Shown: positions 33,178 to 42,224, numbered from the stretch's first letter. The stretch: DNA of 64,000 nucleotides from Bacillota bacterium (GCA_023386315.1 JAEWJZ010000001.1:124001-188000); one strand, 5' to 3'. The notes: a model not told the origin generated them from the letters alone. Translations and numbers: made by a program.

Positions 33178-34569
33178 TTGTACAGCATCGGCGTGGATAT
33201 AGGAACCAGTACAACGGAGATTATTATCAGCAATATTAAAATTTCCACCAGGCTTGGGCCTTCTCTGCTGCCCACCACTGAAATTGATGAGACTGAAGTT
33301 GTCTATCGCAGTCCGGTGATCTTCACACCGTTTATTTCTAAGGATATTATCGATTTTAAACAGATACGGGAACGGGTAAAAGAGGCCTTGAAAGAGAGCG
33401 GAATCAGAAAGAAAAAAATAGAAACCGGTGCAGTCATCATAACAGGAGAAACAGCGAGAAAAGATAATGCCAGACAGGTAAACATCTGGTTATCAGAATA
33501 CCTGGGTGATTTTGTTGTTGCTGCTGCAGGTCCGAAGCTGGAATCGGTTTTAGCCGGAAAGGGAGCCGGAATCAGCGGGGAATCAAAAAAACGGAGTAAA
33601 AAAATCATCAACCTGGATATTGGCGGGGGAACGTTAAATGCCGCAGTATTTGACAGCGGTAACTGTACGGGTTCATTTGCAATGGACATCGGCGGAAGGC
33701 TGATCAGACTGGAGGGCTCCTGCAAAGTAACCTATATTTCAGACCGGATTCTCCATATTCTTGAGAAAAATCAACTTTCCATCAGGCAGGGAGAAGCTGC
33801 AGATACAGATACACTGGAACGTTTCTGCGGTTATCTGGCAGACAGCTGTCTTCAGGCACTTGGGTTACGTGAAATGAGTGAGGATACCCTCCCATTATAC
33901 ATCACTGATTTTACTATCCCGGAAGATATTGATTTCATATCCGTATCCGGCGGAGTGGGCGAATATGTGGGATTATTAAACGAAAGTACACACCAGGAAC
34001 AATGGTTCCAATACGGAGACATCGGTCCTCTGCTGGGATTTAAATTAACCCAGGCCCTTTCTCCTTTTCAGAGCATGCTTATTATTCCGCAGGAAAAAAT
34101 AAATGCAACCGTAATCGGAGCCGGAAGCCACTCTCTGTCAGTCAGCGGAAGTACGGTTGGGGTTGACGAATCCATTTTACCCATACGCAATGTTCCCATA
34201 ATAAAATGCCCGGCGGCTATGGACCAGTGGGAAGATGTATTTAGAAGTACCAGACCTCTTATGGAGATTTATGAGGAAGATGTTCTTGCAGTGAGTATTG
34301 AAGGCAGAAAAAGTCCTGGTTACGGGGAACTGAAAATTCTTGCCGGTCAGATTGCCAGCCTTTATGAGGGATTAAAAAGTCCAGTGATTGTACTCTTAAA
34401 AGAAGACTTTGCAAAAGCTCTGAGTCAGATGATCCGGATTCATACATCCTGCGGCAAACCCATTATCTGTCTGGATCAGATACAGATTGAAAATGGTGAC
34501 TACATTGATATCGGTTCCCCTGTCGGAAGCGCTGTCCCCGTCATTATTAAAACCTTAGTGTATCAATAA
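33178..34569 (+). CDS. eutA: Ethanolamine ammonia-lyase reactivating factor EutA
   Basis: This 463-residue protein has actin/Hsp70-like ATPase signatures (SIGVDIGTSTTEIIIS, IINLDIGGGTLNAAVF, SVSGGVGEYVG) and the EutA-typical GETARKDNARQVN. EutA exchanges damaged cobalamin from ethanolamine ammonia-lyase for intact adenosylcobalamin using ATP. The start is TTG 33178-33180, seven nt after AGGAGG. The upstream TTG at 33151 has no ribosome site, and the ATG at 33174 is out of frame. It heads an operon with ethanolamine permease, eutB and eutC. The association with eutBC makes the assignment secure. Confidence 0.9.
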   Translation: MYSIGVDIGTSTTEIIISNIKISTRLGPSLLPTTEIDETEVVYRSPVIFTPFISKDIIDFKQIRERVKEALKESGIRKKKIETGAVIITGETARKDNARQVNIWLSEYLGDFVVAAAGPKLESVLAGKGAGISGESKKRSKKIINLDIGGGTLNAAVFDSGNCTGSFAMDIGGRLIRLEGSCKVTYISDRILHILEKNQLSIRQGEAADTDTLERFCGYLADSCLQALGLREMSEDTLPLYITDFTIPEDIDFISVSGGVGEYVGLLNESTHQEQWFQYGDIGPLLGFKLTQALSPFQSMLIIPQEKINATVIGAGSHSLSVSGSTVGVDESILPIRNVPIIKCPAAMDQWEDVFRSTRPLMEIYEEDVLAVSIEGRKSPGYGELKILAGQIASLYEGLKSPVIVLLKEDFAKALSQMIRIHTSCGKPIICLDQIQIENGDYIDIGSPVGSAVPVIIKTLVYQ

Positions 34570-34597
34570 AACCATGAAAAATCAGGAGGATTCCATT

Positions 34598-35926
34598 ATG
34601 GAAGAAAAAAATTTGAACAAAGCTCTTACACCTGTTAAGCTGTGGGCGATTATCGTTGGTGCCGTTGTTTCCGGTATGTATTTTGGCTGGAACTATTTGT
34701 TTGAAAAAACTAATTTTACAGGAGCCTTAATTGCCGCTTTCATTGTCACTCTTTTTTATGTTTCCTTTGTATTTTGCTACTCTGAGCTGGCAACTGCCAT
34801 ACCATCCGCAGCCGGGCCTACGGCGTATGCAGAAAAATCATTCGGTAAGTTTGCAGGTTTTATTGCAGGCTTTTCCATTCTCTTAGAGTATATCTTTGCA
34901 ACGCCGGGAATCGCACTTTCCATCGGCGCTTATGTTCACGGACTGTTCCCTGTTATTCCGGCGAATATTGCTGCGATTACAGCTTTCTGCATCTTTGTAT
35001 TTATTAATATGCGGGGAATTGAATCAGCGGCGATTGTCAGCGTGATTGTTACTGTATTTGCGATTCTTGGGGTGGCTGTTTATTTTGTAGTTGGAATTCC
35101 CACCGTAGACGTACATGGCTTATTCTCTTCCGGTGCTTCCATGAATGGCATGCATGGCATATTCGCAGCCATTCCATTTGTGGTCTGGTTTTATCTGGCA
35201 GTGGAATCAGGCGCTATGGGGGCAGAGGAATGTAAAAATCCTCAAAAAGACATTCCAAAGGCGTTTGTTTCAGGCATCGGCGCGCTGGTTGTTATGGCTG
35301 TTGCTGTTCTTGTTGTCACTGCCGGTAACTCCGCTTCTGATTTGTCCGCTGTTGCATCTACGGATAACCCTCTTCCAGCAATTTTATCAAAAGTCTATGG
35401 AGAGAATTCATTCCTGGTTAAACTGGTCGGCTTTTTTGGATTATTCGGTCTGGCAGCCAGTCTCCATGGAATTATGATTGGATACTCCAGACAGGCATAT
35501 GCCATGTCCAGAAGCGGCTATCTCCCAAAAGTGCTTTCAAACCTGGATAAAAATGGCACTCCCGTCTTTGCTCTTGTGAGCACCAGCCTGATCGGTCTGT
35601 TTTTTGTAATCACCGGAAATGTAGGAAGTCTGGTTGTATTCTCCTGCATCGGATCCTCTGTAATGGCAGTTTTATCCATTGCCTCCTGGTTTGTTCTCAG
35701 AAAAAAAGAGCCGGAGCTGGCACGCCCATACCGGTTAAAGTCCCCGCTTATACCTGTCATTGCAGCAGTTACCTGTGCAGTTGTTGTAGTTGCTCTTGTG
35801 GTTTCCCAGGCCTCACTTTTGTTCCTCGCCGCCATTGTTTATGCAGCCGCTGTTCTTTATTATCTTGTAAAAGAAAGACTTTTTGCAAATAGTTTTTCAT
35901 CTGCAGAAAAGGAATTGGAAGCATAG
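34598..35926 (+). CDS. eat: Ethanolamine permease (APC superfamily)
   Basis: A 442-residue, 12-helix amino acid/polyamine/organocation transporter. Motifs include GAVVSGMYFGWNY in the first helix, FCYSELATAIPSAAGPTAYAE and EECKNPQKDIPKAFVSG, matching the ethanolamine permease branch of the family. ATG 34598 has AGGAGG at proper spacing; the frame itself opens at ATG 34574 without a site. It lies between eutA and eutB, which supports ethanolamine as substrate. The symbol 'eat' follows common usage for this permease and is less certain than the function. Confidence 0.87.
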   Translation: MEEKNLNKALTPVKLWAIIVGAVVSGMYFGWNYLFEKTNFTGALIAAFIVTLFYVSFVFCYSELATAIPSAAGPTAYAEKSFGKFAGFIAGFSILLEYIFATPGIALSIGAYVHGLFPVIPANIAAITAFCIFVFINMRGIESAAIVSVIVTVFAILGVAVYFVVGIPTVDVHGLFSSGASMNGMHGIFAAIPFVVWFYLAVESGAMGAEECKNPQKDIPKAFVSGIGALVVMAVAVLVVTAGNSASDLSAVASTDNPLPAILSKVYGENSFLVKLVGFFGLFGLAASLHGIMIGYSRQAYAMSRSGYLPKVLSNLDKNGTPVFALVSTSLIGLFFVITGNVGSLVVFSCIGSSVMAVLSIASWFVLRKKEPELARPYRLKSPLIPVIAAVTCAVVVVALVVSQASLLFLAAIVYAAAVLYYLVKERLFANSFSSAEKELEA

Positions 35927-35938
35927 GAGGCTGGAAAC

Positions 35939-37306
35939 GTGAAACTAAAAACAAGATTATTCGGAAAAACCTACGAATTCCGCACAGTGAAGGAAATCCT
36001 TGCCAAGGCAAATGAAGAGAAATCTGGTGACACGCTGGCGGGAATCGCAGCTGCAGATGCGGCAGAGCGTATTGCAGCCAAAGTGGTTCTTGCCGATTTA
36101 ACCGTTTCTGATTTACGCAACCATCCGGTTGTTGATTATGAAACAGATGAAGTCACAAGAGTCATTCAGGACGGCGTGGATGAGGAAGCTTATAAAAAAA
36201 TTAAATCCATAACTCTTGGTGAACTGCGGGAATTTATACTGGCCTCTCCCGCCGCTGCCATTGAAGAGATCCGGGATGGCCTCACCGCTGAGGTGATTGC
36301 AGGGGTAACAAAATTAATGAGCAATCTTGATATCATTGTGGCTTCAAAGAAGCTGATTGTTTCTGCTGCCTGCAATACGACAATCGGTCTTCCGGGAACT
36401 CTTGCCTCAAGGCTGCAGCCCAATCATCCCACCGACAGCTTTGAAGGGGTAATGGCATCTGTATTTGAGGGGATTTCCTATGCAAACGGTGATGCATTGA
36501 TTGGTTTAAACCCCGCCATAGATACGGTGGAACAAACGGATAAAATACTTCGGGCATTCCGTGATTTTATGGATAAATGGCAGATACCCACCCAAAACTG
36601 CGTTCTCTCCCACGTTACCACACAGATGGAAGCTTTAAAAAAAGGCAGTCCCATGGATTTAATGTTCCAATCCATTGCCGGATCACAGATATCCAATACC
36701 GCTTTCGGAATCAGCACAGCCTTAATGGATGAGGCTTATGAACTGATGAAGGAAAAAAGAAGCTCCAAAGGTCCGAACTACATGTATTTTGAAACAGGCC
36801 AGGGCTCAGAGCTTTCTTCGGAAGGCCATCATGATGCGGACCAGCTGGTGATGGAAGCACGGTGCTATGGATTTGCAAAGCGTTATCACCCTTACTGCGT
36901 CAATACCGTGGTGGGATTTATCGGACCGGAGTATTTATATGACGGAGCCCAGGTAATCCGGGCCGGGCTGGAAGATCATTTTATGGGAAAGCTGACCGGC
37001 ATCCCTATGGGCTGCGATGTCTGCTATACCAATCATATGAAGGCTAGTCAGAATGACCTGGAAAACTTAGGTGTTCTCCTTGCCAGTGCAGGTGTCAATT
37101 ATGTGATGGGAATACCGGCCGGGGATGACATTATGCTGATGTATCAGTCCTCCAGCTATCATGATGCTGCGGCGTTTCGGGAAACAAGCGGAAAACGCCC
37201 CATAGGGGAATTTGAAAAGCGTATGGAAGAACTTGGAATTATGGAAGACGGACATTTGACGGAACGGGCCGGTGATCCATCTATTTTCACACAGGAGGTA
37301 AAGTAA
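35939..37306 (+). CDS. eutB: Ethanolamine ammonia-lyase large subunit EutB
   Basis: This 455-residue protein has the standard length for EutB and family segments such as KTYEFRTVKEILAKANEEKSG, LPGTLASRLQPNHPTDS, YFETGQGSELSSEGHHD and CDVCYTNHMKASQNDLE. It is the catalytic TIM-barrel subunit of the AdoCbl-dependent lyase that splits ethanolamine into acetaldehyde and ammonia, releasing nitrogen for assimilation. The start is GTG 35939 behind TAGGAGG. It is followed without gap by eutC. Assignment essentially certain. Confidence 0.97.
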   Translation: MKLKTRLFGKTYEFRTVKEILAKANEEKSGDTLAGIAAADAAERIAAKVVLADLTVSDLRNHPVVDYETDEVTRVIQDGVDEEAYKKIKSITLGELREFILASPAAAIEEIRDGLTAEVIAGVTKLMSNLDIIVASKKLIVSAACNTTIGLPGTLASRLQPNHPTDSFEGVMASVFEGISYANGDALIGLNPAIDTVEQTDKILRAFRDFMDKWQIPTQNCVLSHVTTQMEALKKGSPMDLMFQSIAGSQISNTAFGISTALMDEAYELMKEKRSSKGPNYMYFETGQGSELSSEGHHDADQLVMEARCYGFAKRYHPYCVNTVVGFIGPEYLYDGAQVIRAGLEDHFMGKLTGIPMGCDVCYTNHMKASQNDLENLGVLLASAGVNYVMGIPAGDDIMLMYQSSSYHDAAAFRETSGKRPIGEFEKRMEELGIMEDGHLTERAGDPSIFTQEVK

Positions 37307-38077
37307 ATGAGCCAGGACCTTGTAAGGGATATCTCTTCTCTTGATTTAACGGACCGGGTAACAGTTGACCAGCCAGTTGACCGCCAGTCCTGTATTGATT
37401 TAAAGAAGACCACGGCTGCAAGAATCTGTGTCGGCAAGGCAGGAACCAGATTGAAAACAGAAACTTATCTCCGCTTCCGTGCTGACCATGCAGTTGCAAT
37501 GGATGCCGTCTGGTCGGAGGTGGATGAAAAAGTGGTGGATCAGCTGGGATTTTTAAAGGTTCAGAGTTTATGCAAAAATAAAGATGAATACATAACAAGA
37601 CCGGATCTTGGAAGACGTTTTTCCGATGAAACACGAAAAACTATCAGTGAGAACTGCAGACACGATATGGATGTACAGATCATTGCCGGTGATGGGCTTA
37701 GCTCCCCTGCGATCACCAGTAATCTTCCTGATATCTATCCCATGCTTATGGATGGGCTTAAGGAAAAGGAATATACTGTGGGTGATCCCATCTTTGTTAA
37801 ATTTGCCCGGGTTGCAGTCATGGACCGGATCAGTGAAGCGTTAAATGCGAAAATCACCATTATACTCATAGGAGAAAGGCCGGGTCTTGCAACCGGAGAA
37901 AGCTTAAGTGCATATATGGCTTATGAATCAAGTACGAAGAAGCCGGAATCCCAGAGAACGGTGGTATCCAATATCCATAAGAATGGATTGCCGCCGGTAG
38001 AAGCCGGCGCACAGATCATTTCTATTATAGAAGCAATGATGGAAGCAAAAACCAGCGGAATTGATTTAAAATTATAA
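37307..38077 (+). CDS. eutC: Ethanolamine ammonia-lyase small subunit EutC
   Basis: This 256-residue protein has RICVGKAGTRLKTETYLRFRADHAVA, IIAGDGLSSPAI and ILIGERPGLATGESLSAYMAYE, all characteristic of EutC, which covers the lower face of cobalamin. It is somewhat shorter than the enterobacterial protein because the N-terminal extension involved in microcompartment targeting there is reduced. That fits the absence of shell genes here. Its ATG directly follows the eutB TAA. Last gene of the eut operon, ended by a hairpin. Confidence 0.96.
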   Translation: MSQDLVRDISSLDLTDRVTVDQPVDRQSCIDLKKTTAARICVGKAGTRLKTETYLRFRADHAVAMDAVWSEVDEKVVDQLGFLKVQSLCKNKDEYITRPDLGRRFSDETRKTISENCRHDMDVQIIAGDGLSSPAITSNLPDIYPMLMDGLKEKEYTVGDPIFVKFARVAVMDRISEALNAKITIILIGERPGLATGESLSAYMAYESSTKKPESQRTVVSNIHKNGLPPVEAGAQIISIIEAMMEAKTSGIDLKL

Positions 38078-38088
38078 ATAATAAAGCA

Positions 38089-38126
38089 GGGCATGTATTC
38101 TTTTGAGAGAATGCATGCCCGTTTTG
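38089..38126. terminator. Terminator between eutC and convergent ferredoxin gene
   Basis: GGGCATG (38089-38095) pairs with CATGCCC (38114-38120), with an inner ATTCT/AGAAT helix, followed by GTTTTG. It serves eutC and possibly the convergent flavodoxin/ferredoxin gene. Confidence 0.75.
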
Positions 38127-38134
38127 TAAATTAC

Positions 38135-39001
38135 CTATTTTAAGTATTCACTGACGCCCTTCCAGGCTCGATTCTGATTAAAATTTGTCTGATCCGGATC
38201 AAAATTTTTATAATCCTGTTTTTTTAATTCCTGCAAATGAAAACCATCCTTCAAAACAACAGAGGATAAAATTCGGGGTCTCAGAGCATGAACCGGACAG
38301 GCATAAATGCATCTTAAACACCAGATACAACGGAAGCCGAATCTGGGCATTCCCCGCTTCATTTTGATGTTGCAGGCGGGGCATTTTTGTGAACATAGCC
38401 CGCAGTGGGTGCATTTAGCAGATGGCTGAATGGAAGCGCCGAATAATCCTGCCCCCAGATGTTCTCCTTTTCCCAGCATTGCAAGAAAACGGTCCCTGGG
38501 TTTAGCCAGCAGAAAATGATGTTCTCCAGTGAGTATGTCTTCGATCATTTCTTTTGTTTTTTCCGGTAATCGGTGTAATAATTGCAGGTTAATTTCCCTT
38601 CCTGCATCCACACCGAAATTAGACGGCATTACGATCATTCGTTCATAGATCAAATGATATCCCTTTTTCTTTAATATTCGCCTGCAGGCGATGGTACAGG
38701 CTGTATTGGGTGAGATATCTCCCCCTCCGGACACAGGAACGACCGCAACCATTGTCCGATTGGATTTCGGAAGGCCTTTGACCCATTTTTCGGTAATGGA
38801 GGCCAGCCGGAAGGCATATACGGGTGAAAATATTACCAGGAGATCGGGCTGTTTTAATTTCTCCGGATCATGACTTTCCAGATTGATGGTTTTACTTTCC
38901 AGTCCCTTCTTTGTTAATTCTTGTGCGAAACACAGACAGACTTCTTTTGTACAACCAGTTCCTGAAAAATAAGCCAGAGTGATTTTTTTTGGTTTTAACA
39001 A
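38135..39001 (-). CDS. EFR1-type flavodoxin-ferredoxin fusion protein
   Basis: This 288-residue cytosolic protein joins an N-terminal flavodoxin-like domain (LAYFSGTGCTKEVCLCFAQEL, VIFSPVYAFRLASITEKWVKGLP) to two C-terminal [4Fe-4S] ferredoxin motifs (CTHCGLCSQKCPACN and CIWCLRCIYACPVHAL). It is an electron-transfer protein of the EFR1 group found in anaerobes. The start is TTG 38999-39001 with AGAGGGGG upstream; the longer frame from 39025 has no site. It is divergent from the DUF1858/GTPase/ABC operon and convergent with eutC, so it could reduce a metal or corrinoid centre for either. Partner unknown. Confidence 0.87.
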   Translation of the reverse strand: MLKPKKITLAYFSGTGCTKEVCLCFAQELTKKGLESKTINLESHDPEKLKQPDLLVIFSPVYAFRLASITEKWVKGLPKSNRTMVAVVPVSGGGDISPNTACTIACRRILKKKGYHLIYERMIVMPSNFGVDAGREINLQLLHRLPEKTKEMIEDILTGEHHFLLAKPRDRFLAMLGKGEHLGAGLFGASIQPSAKCTHCGLCSQKCPACNIKMKRGMPRFGFRCIWCLRCIYACPVHALRPRILSSVVLKDGFHLQELKKQDYKNFDPDQTNFNQNRAWKGVSEYLK

Positions 39002-39201
39002 TGTAATTCCCCCTCTGCGAATCAAATTTATATGATTTCATCATACTATCTCATTGATGAAAAAGATAGTGCCTAAATAGGAAATAATATCAAAAGTATT
39101 TGAGATTAGTTGTTTTTACAACAAACAAAACAAAGAAACTATGATATGATAAACATACTTTCAGAAACCAACTTACAATTAACATAGAGAAAGGGATTAT
39201 T

Positions 39202-40455
39202 ATGTCAAATTATTTTAAAGCTTCTGATACGATCTTTCATATCACAGAAACCTATCCGGAAACCATTGAAGTTTTTATTGCCAATGGTTTTGAAAATTTA
39301 AGCAATCCCGTTATGCGCAGAACTCTTGGAAAAACCATCTCATTAGAAACAGCATTAGCTATGAGAAAGGTAAACCAGGAACTTTTTATTAAGAAGCTGG
39401 AGGAAGTGATAGGTCAGAAGGCTCCCAGCCTCACAGACGGACTCACACCTGCACAATCGGAAAATAAAGGGGATATCCGCATCGAGGGTGTACTGCCCTG
39501 TCCCATCCGCATTCCTCTTCTGGAAAAGTTTGAATCCTGGCTTGAGGAAAATCAAAGTTCACTTGGGTATGAGGTGGAGTATCATTTAAAATCAGCAAAC
39601 CTGGGTCTTGATGATGTAAAGGACCGGGTAATTCTGGCAGACGGAGACCCTGACGGTCTGTCAGATCTTTATCTCTCTGCAGGTTTTGACTTGTTCTTTG
39701 ATAAAAAGATGATTGGCGGCTATCAGGATTCAGGCGTATTCGAAGATCTTTCCGGGATGGAGCGGTTAAACCCTGATCTTGATAATGATAATATATCACT
39801 GAAGGATCCCAAAAACCAGTACGCCATCATCGGAATTGTTCCTGCAGTCTTCATGGTTAATACAAACGTTTTAGGGGACCGCCCCTTGCCTGAGAGCTGG
39901 GCAGACTTAATGAAACCGGAATTTGAAAACAGCATCAGCCTTCCCATGAAGGATCTGGATATGTTTAATGCATTTTTACTTCACATCTACCGTTTTTATG
40001 GGGAAGATGGAATCGAAAAAATGGGTAAGGCCCTCTTACAGAGCATGCATCCGGCTCAGATGATCAAATCCCACAAGCTAAAAGATGGCAATAAGGTTCC
40101 CGCTATTACGGTTGCCCCCTATTTCTTTGCCAGCATGACAGATGAGAAAAGCCCAATGCGGCCGGTATGGCCAAAAGACGGAGCCATTATCAGTCCGATT
40201 TTCCTTCTGGCAAAATCAAAGAATAAGGAGAAAGTAAAACCTTTCGTTGATCTTTTATATTCAAAAGAGATTGGAGATATTCTTTCCTCAAACGGAAAAT
40301 TTCCATCCACCAATCCCCTGGTGGACAATCGCTTGACGCCTGACCAGAAATTTATGTGGATTGGCTGGGATTTTATTCACAACAATGATATTGGAGAATT
40401 AATCAAAAAAATAGAAAAGCAGTTCTTTGCGGCTGCACAAAAGGAGTTCTTATGA
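39202..40455 (+). CDS. DUF1858 domain fused to a leaderless solute-binding-protein domain
   Basis: This 417-residue protein starts with a small helical DUF1858-like domain (about 1-68; TYPETIEVFIANGFENLSNP and TLGKTISLETALAM). An ABC-type solute-binding domain follows (about 95-410; PESWADLMKPEFENSISLP, FLLAKSKNKEKVKPFVDLLY), resembling iron/thiamine-type binding proteins. There is no signal peptide or membrane segment, so the binding protein appears to be cytosolic, which is very unusual. Its stop overlaps the GTPase start by 4 nt, and the ABC ATPase follows. I infer an intracellular ligand- or metallocofactor-handling role. Ribosome site AAAGGG. Biochemical function unknown. Confidence 0.75.
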   Translation: MSNYFKASDTIFHITETYPETIEVFIANGFENLSNPVMRRTLGKTISLETALAMRKVNQELFIKKLEEVIGQKAPSLTDGLTPAQSENKGDIRIEGVLPCPIRIPLLEKFESWLEENQSSLGYEVEYHLKSANLGLDDVKDRVILADGDPDGLSDLYLSAGFDLFFDKKMIGGYQDSGVFEDLSGMERLNPDLDNDNISLKDPKNQYAIIGIVPAVFMVNTNVLGDRPLPESWADLMKPEFENSISLPMKDLDMFNAFLLHIYRFYGEDGIEKMGKALLQSMHPAQMIKSHKLKDGNKVPAITVAPYFFASMTDEKSPMRPVWPKDGAIISPIFLLAKSKNKEKVKPFVDLLYSKEIGDILSSNGKFPSTNPLVDNRLTPDQKFMWIGWDFIHNNDIGELIKKIEKQFFAAAQKEFL

Positions 40456-41153
40456 ATCTGATTATATTTTCAGGCCCGCCCTCTTCCGGTAAAACATCAG
40501 TAATTTTAAAAACAATTTCATCCTTTCATGCCAAAAACATAAAGGTGGGTGTGGTGAAATTTGACTGTCTTTACACCGATGATGACATTGCCTATGAAAA
40601 GGCTGGAATCCCTGTGAAAAAGGGATTATCCGGCGCCTTATGCCCGGATCACTTCTTCGCTTCCAATATTGAAGAGGTGGTTAACTGGGGAAATGAAGAA
40701 AAGCTTGATCTGCTGATTACCGAGTCGGCAGGTCTGTGCAACCGCTGCTCCCCTTATTTAAAAGAAGTAAAAGGAGTTTGTGTCATTGATAATTTATCCG
40801 GCATCAACACCCCTAAAAAAATCGGACCGATGTTAAAGGCTGCCGACTTAGTGGTGATTACCAAGGGAGATATTGTCTCCCAGGCAGAACGGGAGGTATT
40901 TGCATCCTGTGTCAGCTCGGTGAACCCCAGAGCCATTACCATGCATGTGAACGGACTCACCGGACAGGGTGCCTACGAACTTGCAAGTCTTCTGTATGAT
41001 GAAAATCAAAGCATTAAATCCGTACAGGGAATGCAGCTCCGTTTCCCAATGCCATCCGCATTATGTTCCTATTGTCTGGGTGAAACAAGAATCGGTGAAG
41101 CGTATCAGATGGGTAATGTGAAGAAAATTGATTTAGGCGGTGATAAAAAATGA
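40452..41153 (+). CDS. HypB/CobW-like SIMIBI GTPase with CxxC motifs
   Basis: This 233-residue P-loop GTPase has Walker A GPPSSGKTS, a switch region LLITESAGLCNRCSPY (the position where HypB has its metal-proximal ESxGxxxC), and a G4-like VVITKGDIV. Two CxxC pairs (CNRC and, near the C-terminus, CSYC) could bind a metal. HypB, UreG, CooC and CobW relatives deliver nickel, zinc or cofactors to enzymes. It sits between the cytosolic binding-protein fusion and the ABC ATPase, overlapping both by 4 nt, so the three are translationally coupled. Target enzyme unknown. Confidence 0.82.
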   Translation: MNLIIFSGPPSSGKTSVILKTISSFHAKNIKVGVVKFDCLYTDDDIAYEKAGIPVKKGLSGALCPDHFFASNIEEVVNWGNEEKLDLLITESAGLCNRCSPYLKEVKGVCVIDNLSGINTPKKIGPMLKAADLVVITKGDIVSQAEREVFASCVSSVNPRAITMHVNGLTGQGAYELASLLYDENQSIKSVQGMQLRFPMPSALCSYCLGETRIGEAYQMGNVKKIDLGGDKK

Positions 41154-42157
41154 CAAATATCAGCATGAAAAAGCTGCTTGAGGAATATCCTTTTGCTGCT
41201 GCATATTTTGAACAGAATAAGCTTTATATCTCTGGATTTGAGGATCAGACATTTGAGGAATATTTGAATCATTTTTCAGAGGAAGAACTGGAAGACCAGG
41301 CGATTGATAAAGCGAAGCTTTTGTCGGACCTGCCTGTCTATCTGGATCAGATGCGTCAGTTTTTAGGAATGGAGAATGACCGGAAGGTGCAGTCCCTGAC
41401 CATTTTACCAGGTCACGATAAATCAGGAACGATGGAAGGTTTTAAGGAACTGACTGTGGAGACATCCCAGATTATATCCATTGTAGGACCTACCGGTTCA
41501 GGAAAAAGCCGGCTTTTGGCAGATATTGAATGGACGGCCCAGAATGACACTCCTACCGGGCGGAGCATTCTGGTCAACGGAGAAGTGCCTGATATGAAGT
41601 GGCGTTTTTCCTCAAATAACAAACTGGTTGCCCAGCTTTCCCAGAACATGAACTTTGTTATGGACTTAACGGTACGGGACTTTTTACGGATGCATGCAGA
41701 AAGCCGTATGGTTCAGGATCCCCAGTCTGTCATTGACAGAATCATAGCCGCAGCCAATGATCTGGCGGGAGAAAAATTTGAACTCTCCACTCCGGTTACC
41801 AGCTTAAGCGGCGGGCAGTCCAGAGCGCTTATGATTGCAGATACAGCTATATTAAGCTCCTCTCCCATTGTTCTTATTGATGAAATCGAAAATGCCGGAA
41901 TAGACCGCAAAAAGGCGTTAAAGCTTCTTGTGACATCTGATAAAATCGTTTTAATGGCGACTCACGACCCCCTTCTTGCATTAATGGCGGACAAGCGGAT
42001 TGTCATTAAAAACGGCGGTATCAACCATGTGATTTATACAACCGAAGAAGAAAAACAGCTGTTAGAAAAGTTAGAGAAAATGGATTCCCTCATCCAGACT
42101 GCACGCCAGGAGCTTCGGTCAGGAAATACTCTTTCTCCTGACCTGCTGGCTGATTAA
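41150..42157 (+). CDS. ABC-type ATPase with N-terminal helical domain, no permease
   Basis: This 335-residue protein has an N-terminal domain (about 1-75; LLEEYPFAAAYFEQNKLYISG and QTFEEYLNHF) that resembles a DUF1858/ScdA_N helical module, echoing the first protein of the operon. A single ABC ATPase domain follows: Walker A GPTGSGKSR, signature LSGGQSRAL, Walker B IVLIDEIENAG and H-loop MATHDP. No membrane protein is encoded in the operon, so it may be a soluble ABC protein acting with the GTPase and the cytosolic binding protein. It ends at a strong terminator. Function unknown. Confidence 0.8.
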   Translation: MTNISMKKLLEEYPFAAAYFEQNKLYISGFEDQTFEEYLNHFSEEELEDQAIDKAKLLSDLPVYLDQMRQFLGMENDRKVQSLTILPGHDKSGTMEGFKELTVETSQIISIVGPTGSGKSRLLADIEWTAQNDTPTGRSILVNGEVPDMKWRFSSNNKLVAQLSQNMNFVMDLTVRDFLRMHAESRMVQDPQSVIDRIIAAANDLAGEKFELSTPVTSLSGGQSRALMIADTAILSSSPIVLIDEIENAGIDRKKALKLLVTSDKIVLMATHDPLLALMADKRIVIKNGGINHVIYTTEEEKQLLEKLEKMDSLIQTARQELRSGNTLSPDLLAD

Positions 42158-42174
42158 AAATGAAATTCCATCAG

Positions 42175-42215
42175 TCCTCCAATAAGGTTATATACAACTT
42201 TATTGGAGGATTTTT
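42175..42215 (+). terminator. Intrinsic terminator after ABC ATPase gene
   Basis: TCCTCCAATAA (42175-42185) pairs with TTATTGGAGGA (42200-42210), followed by TTTTTC. It closes the three-gene operon and faces the convergent rib operon. Confidence 0.85.
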
Positions 42216-42224
42216 CTTTATAAT

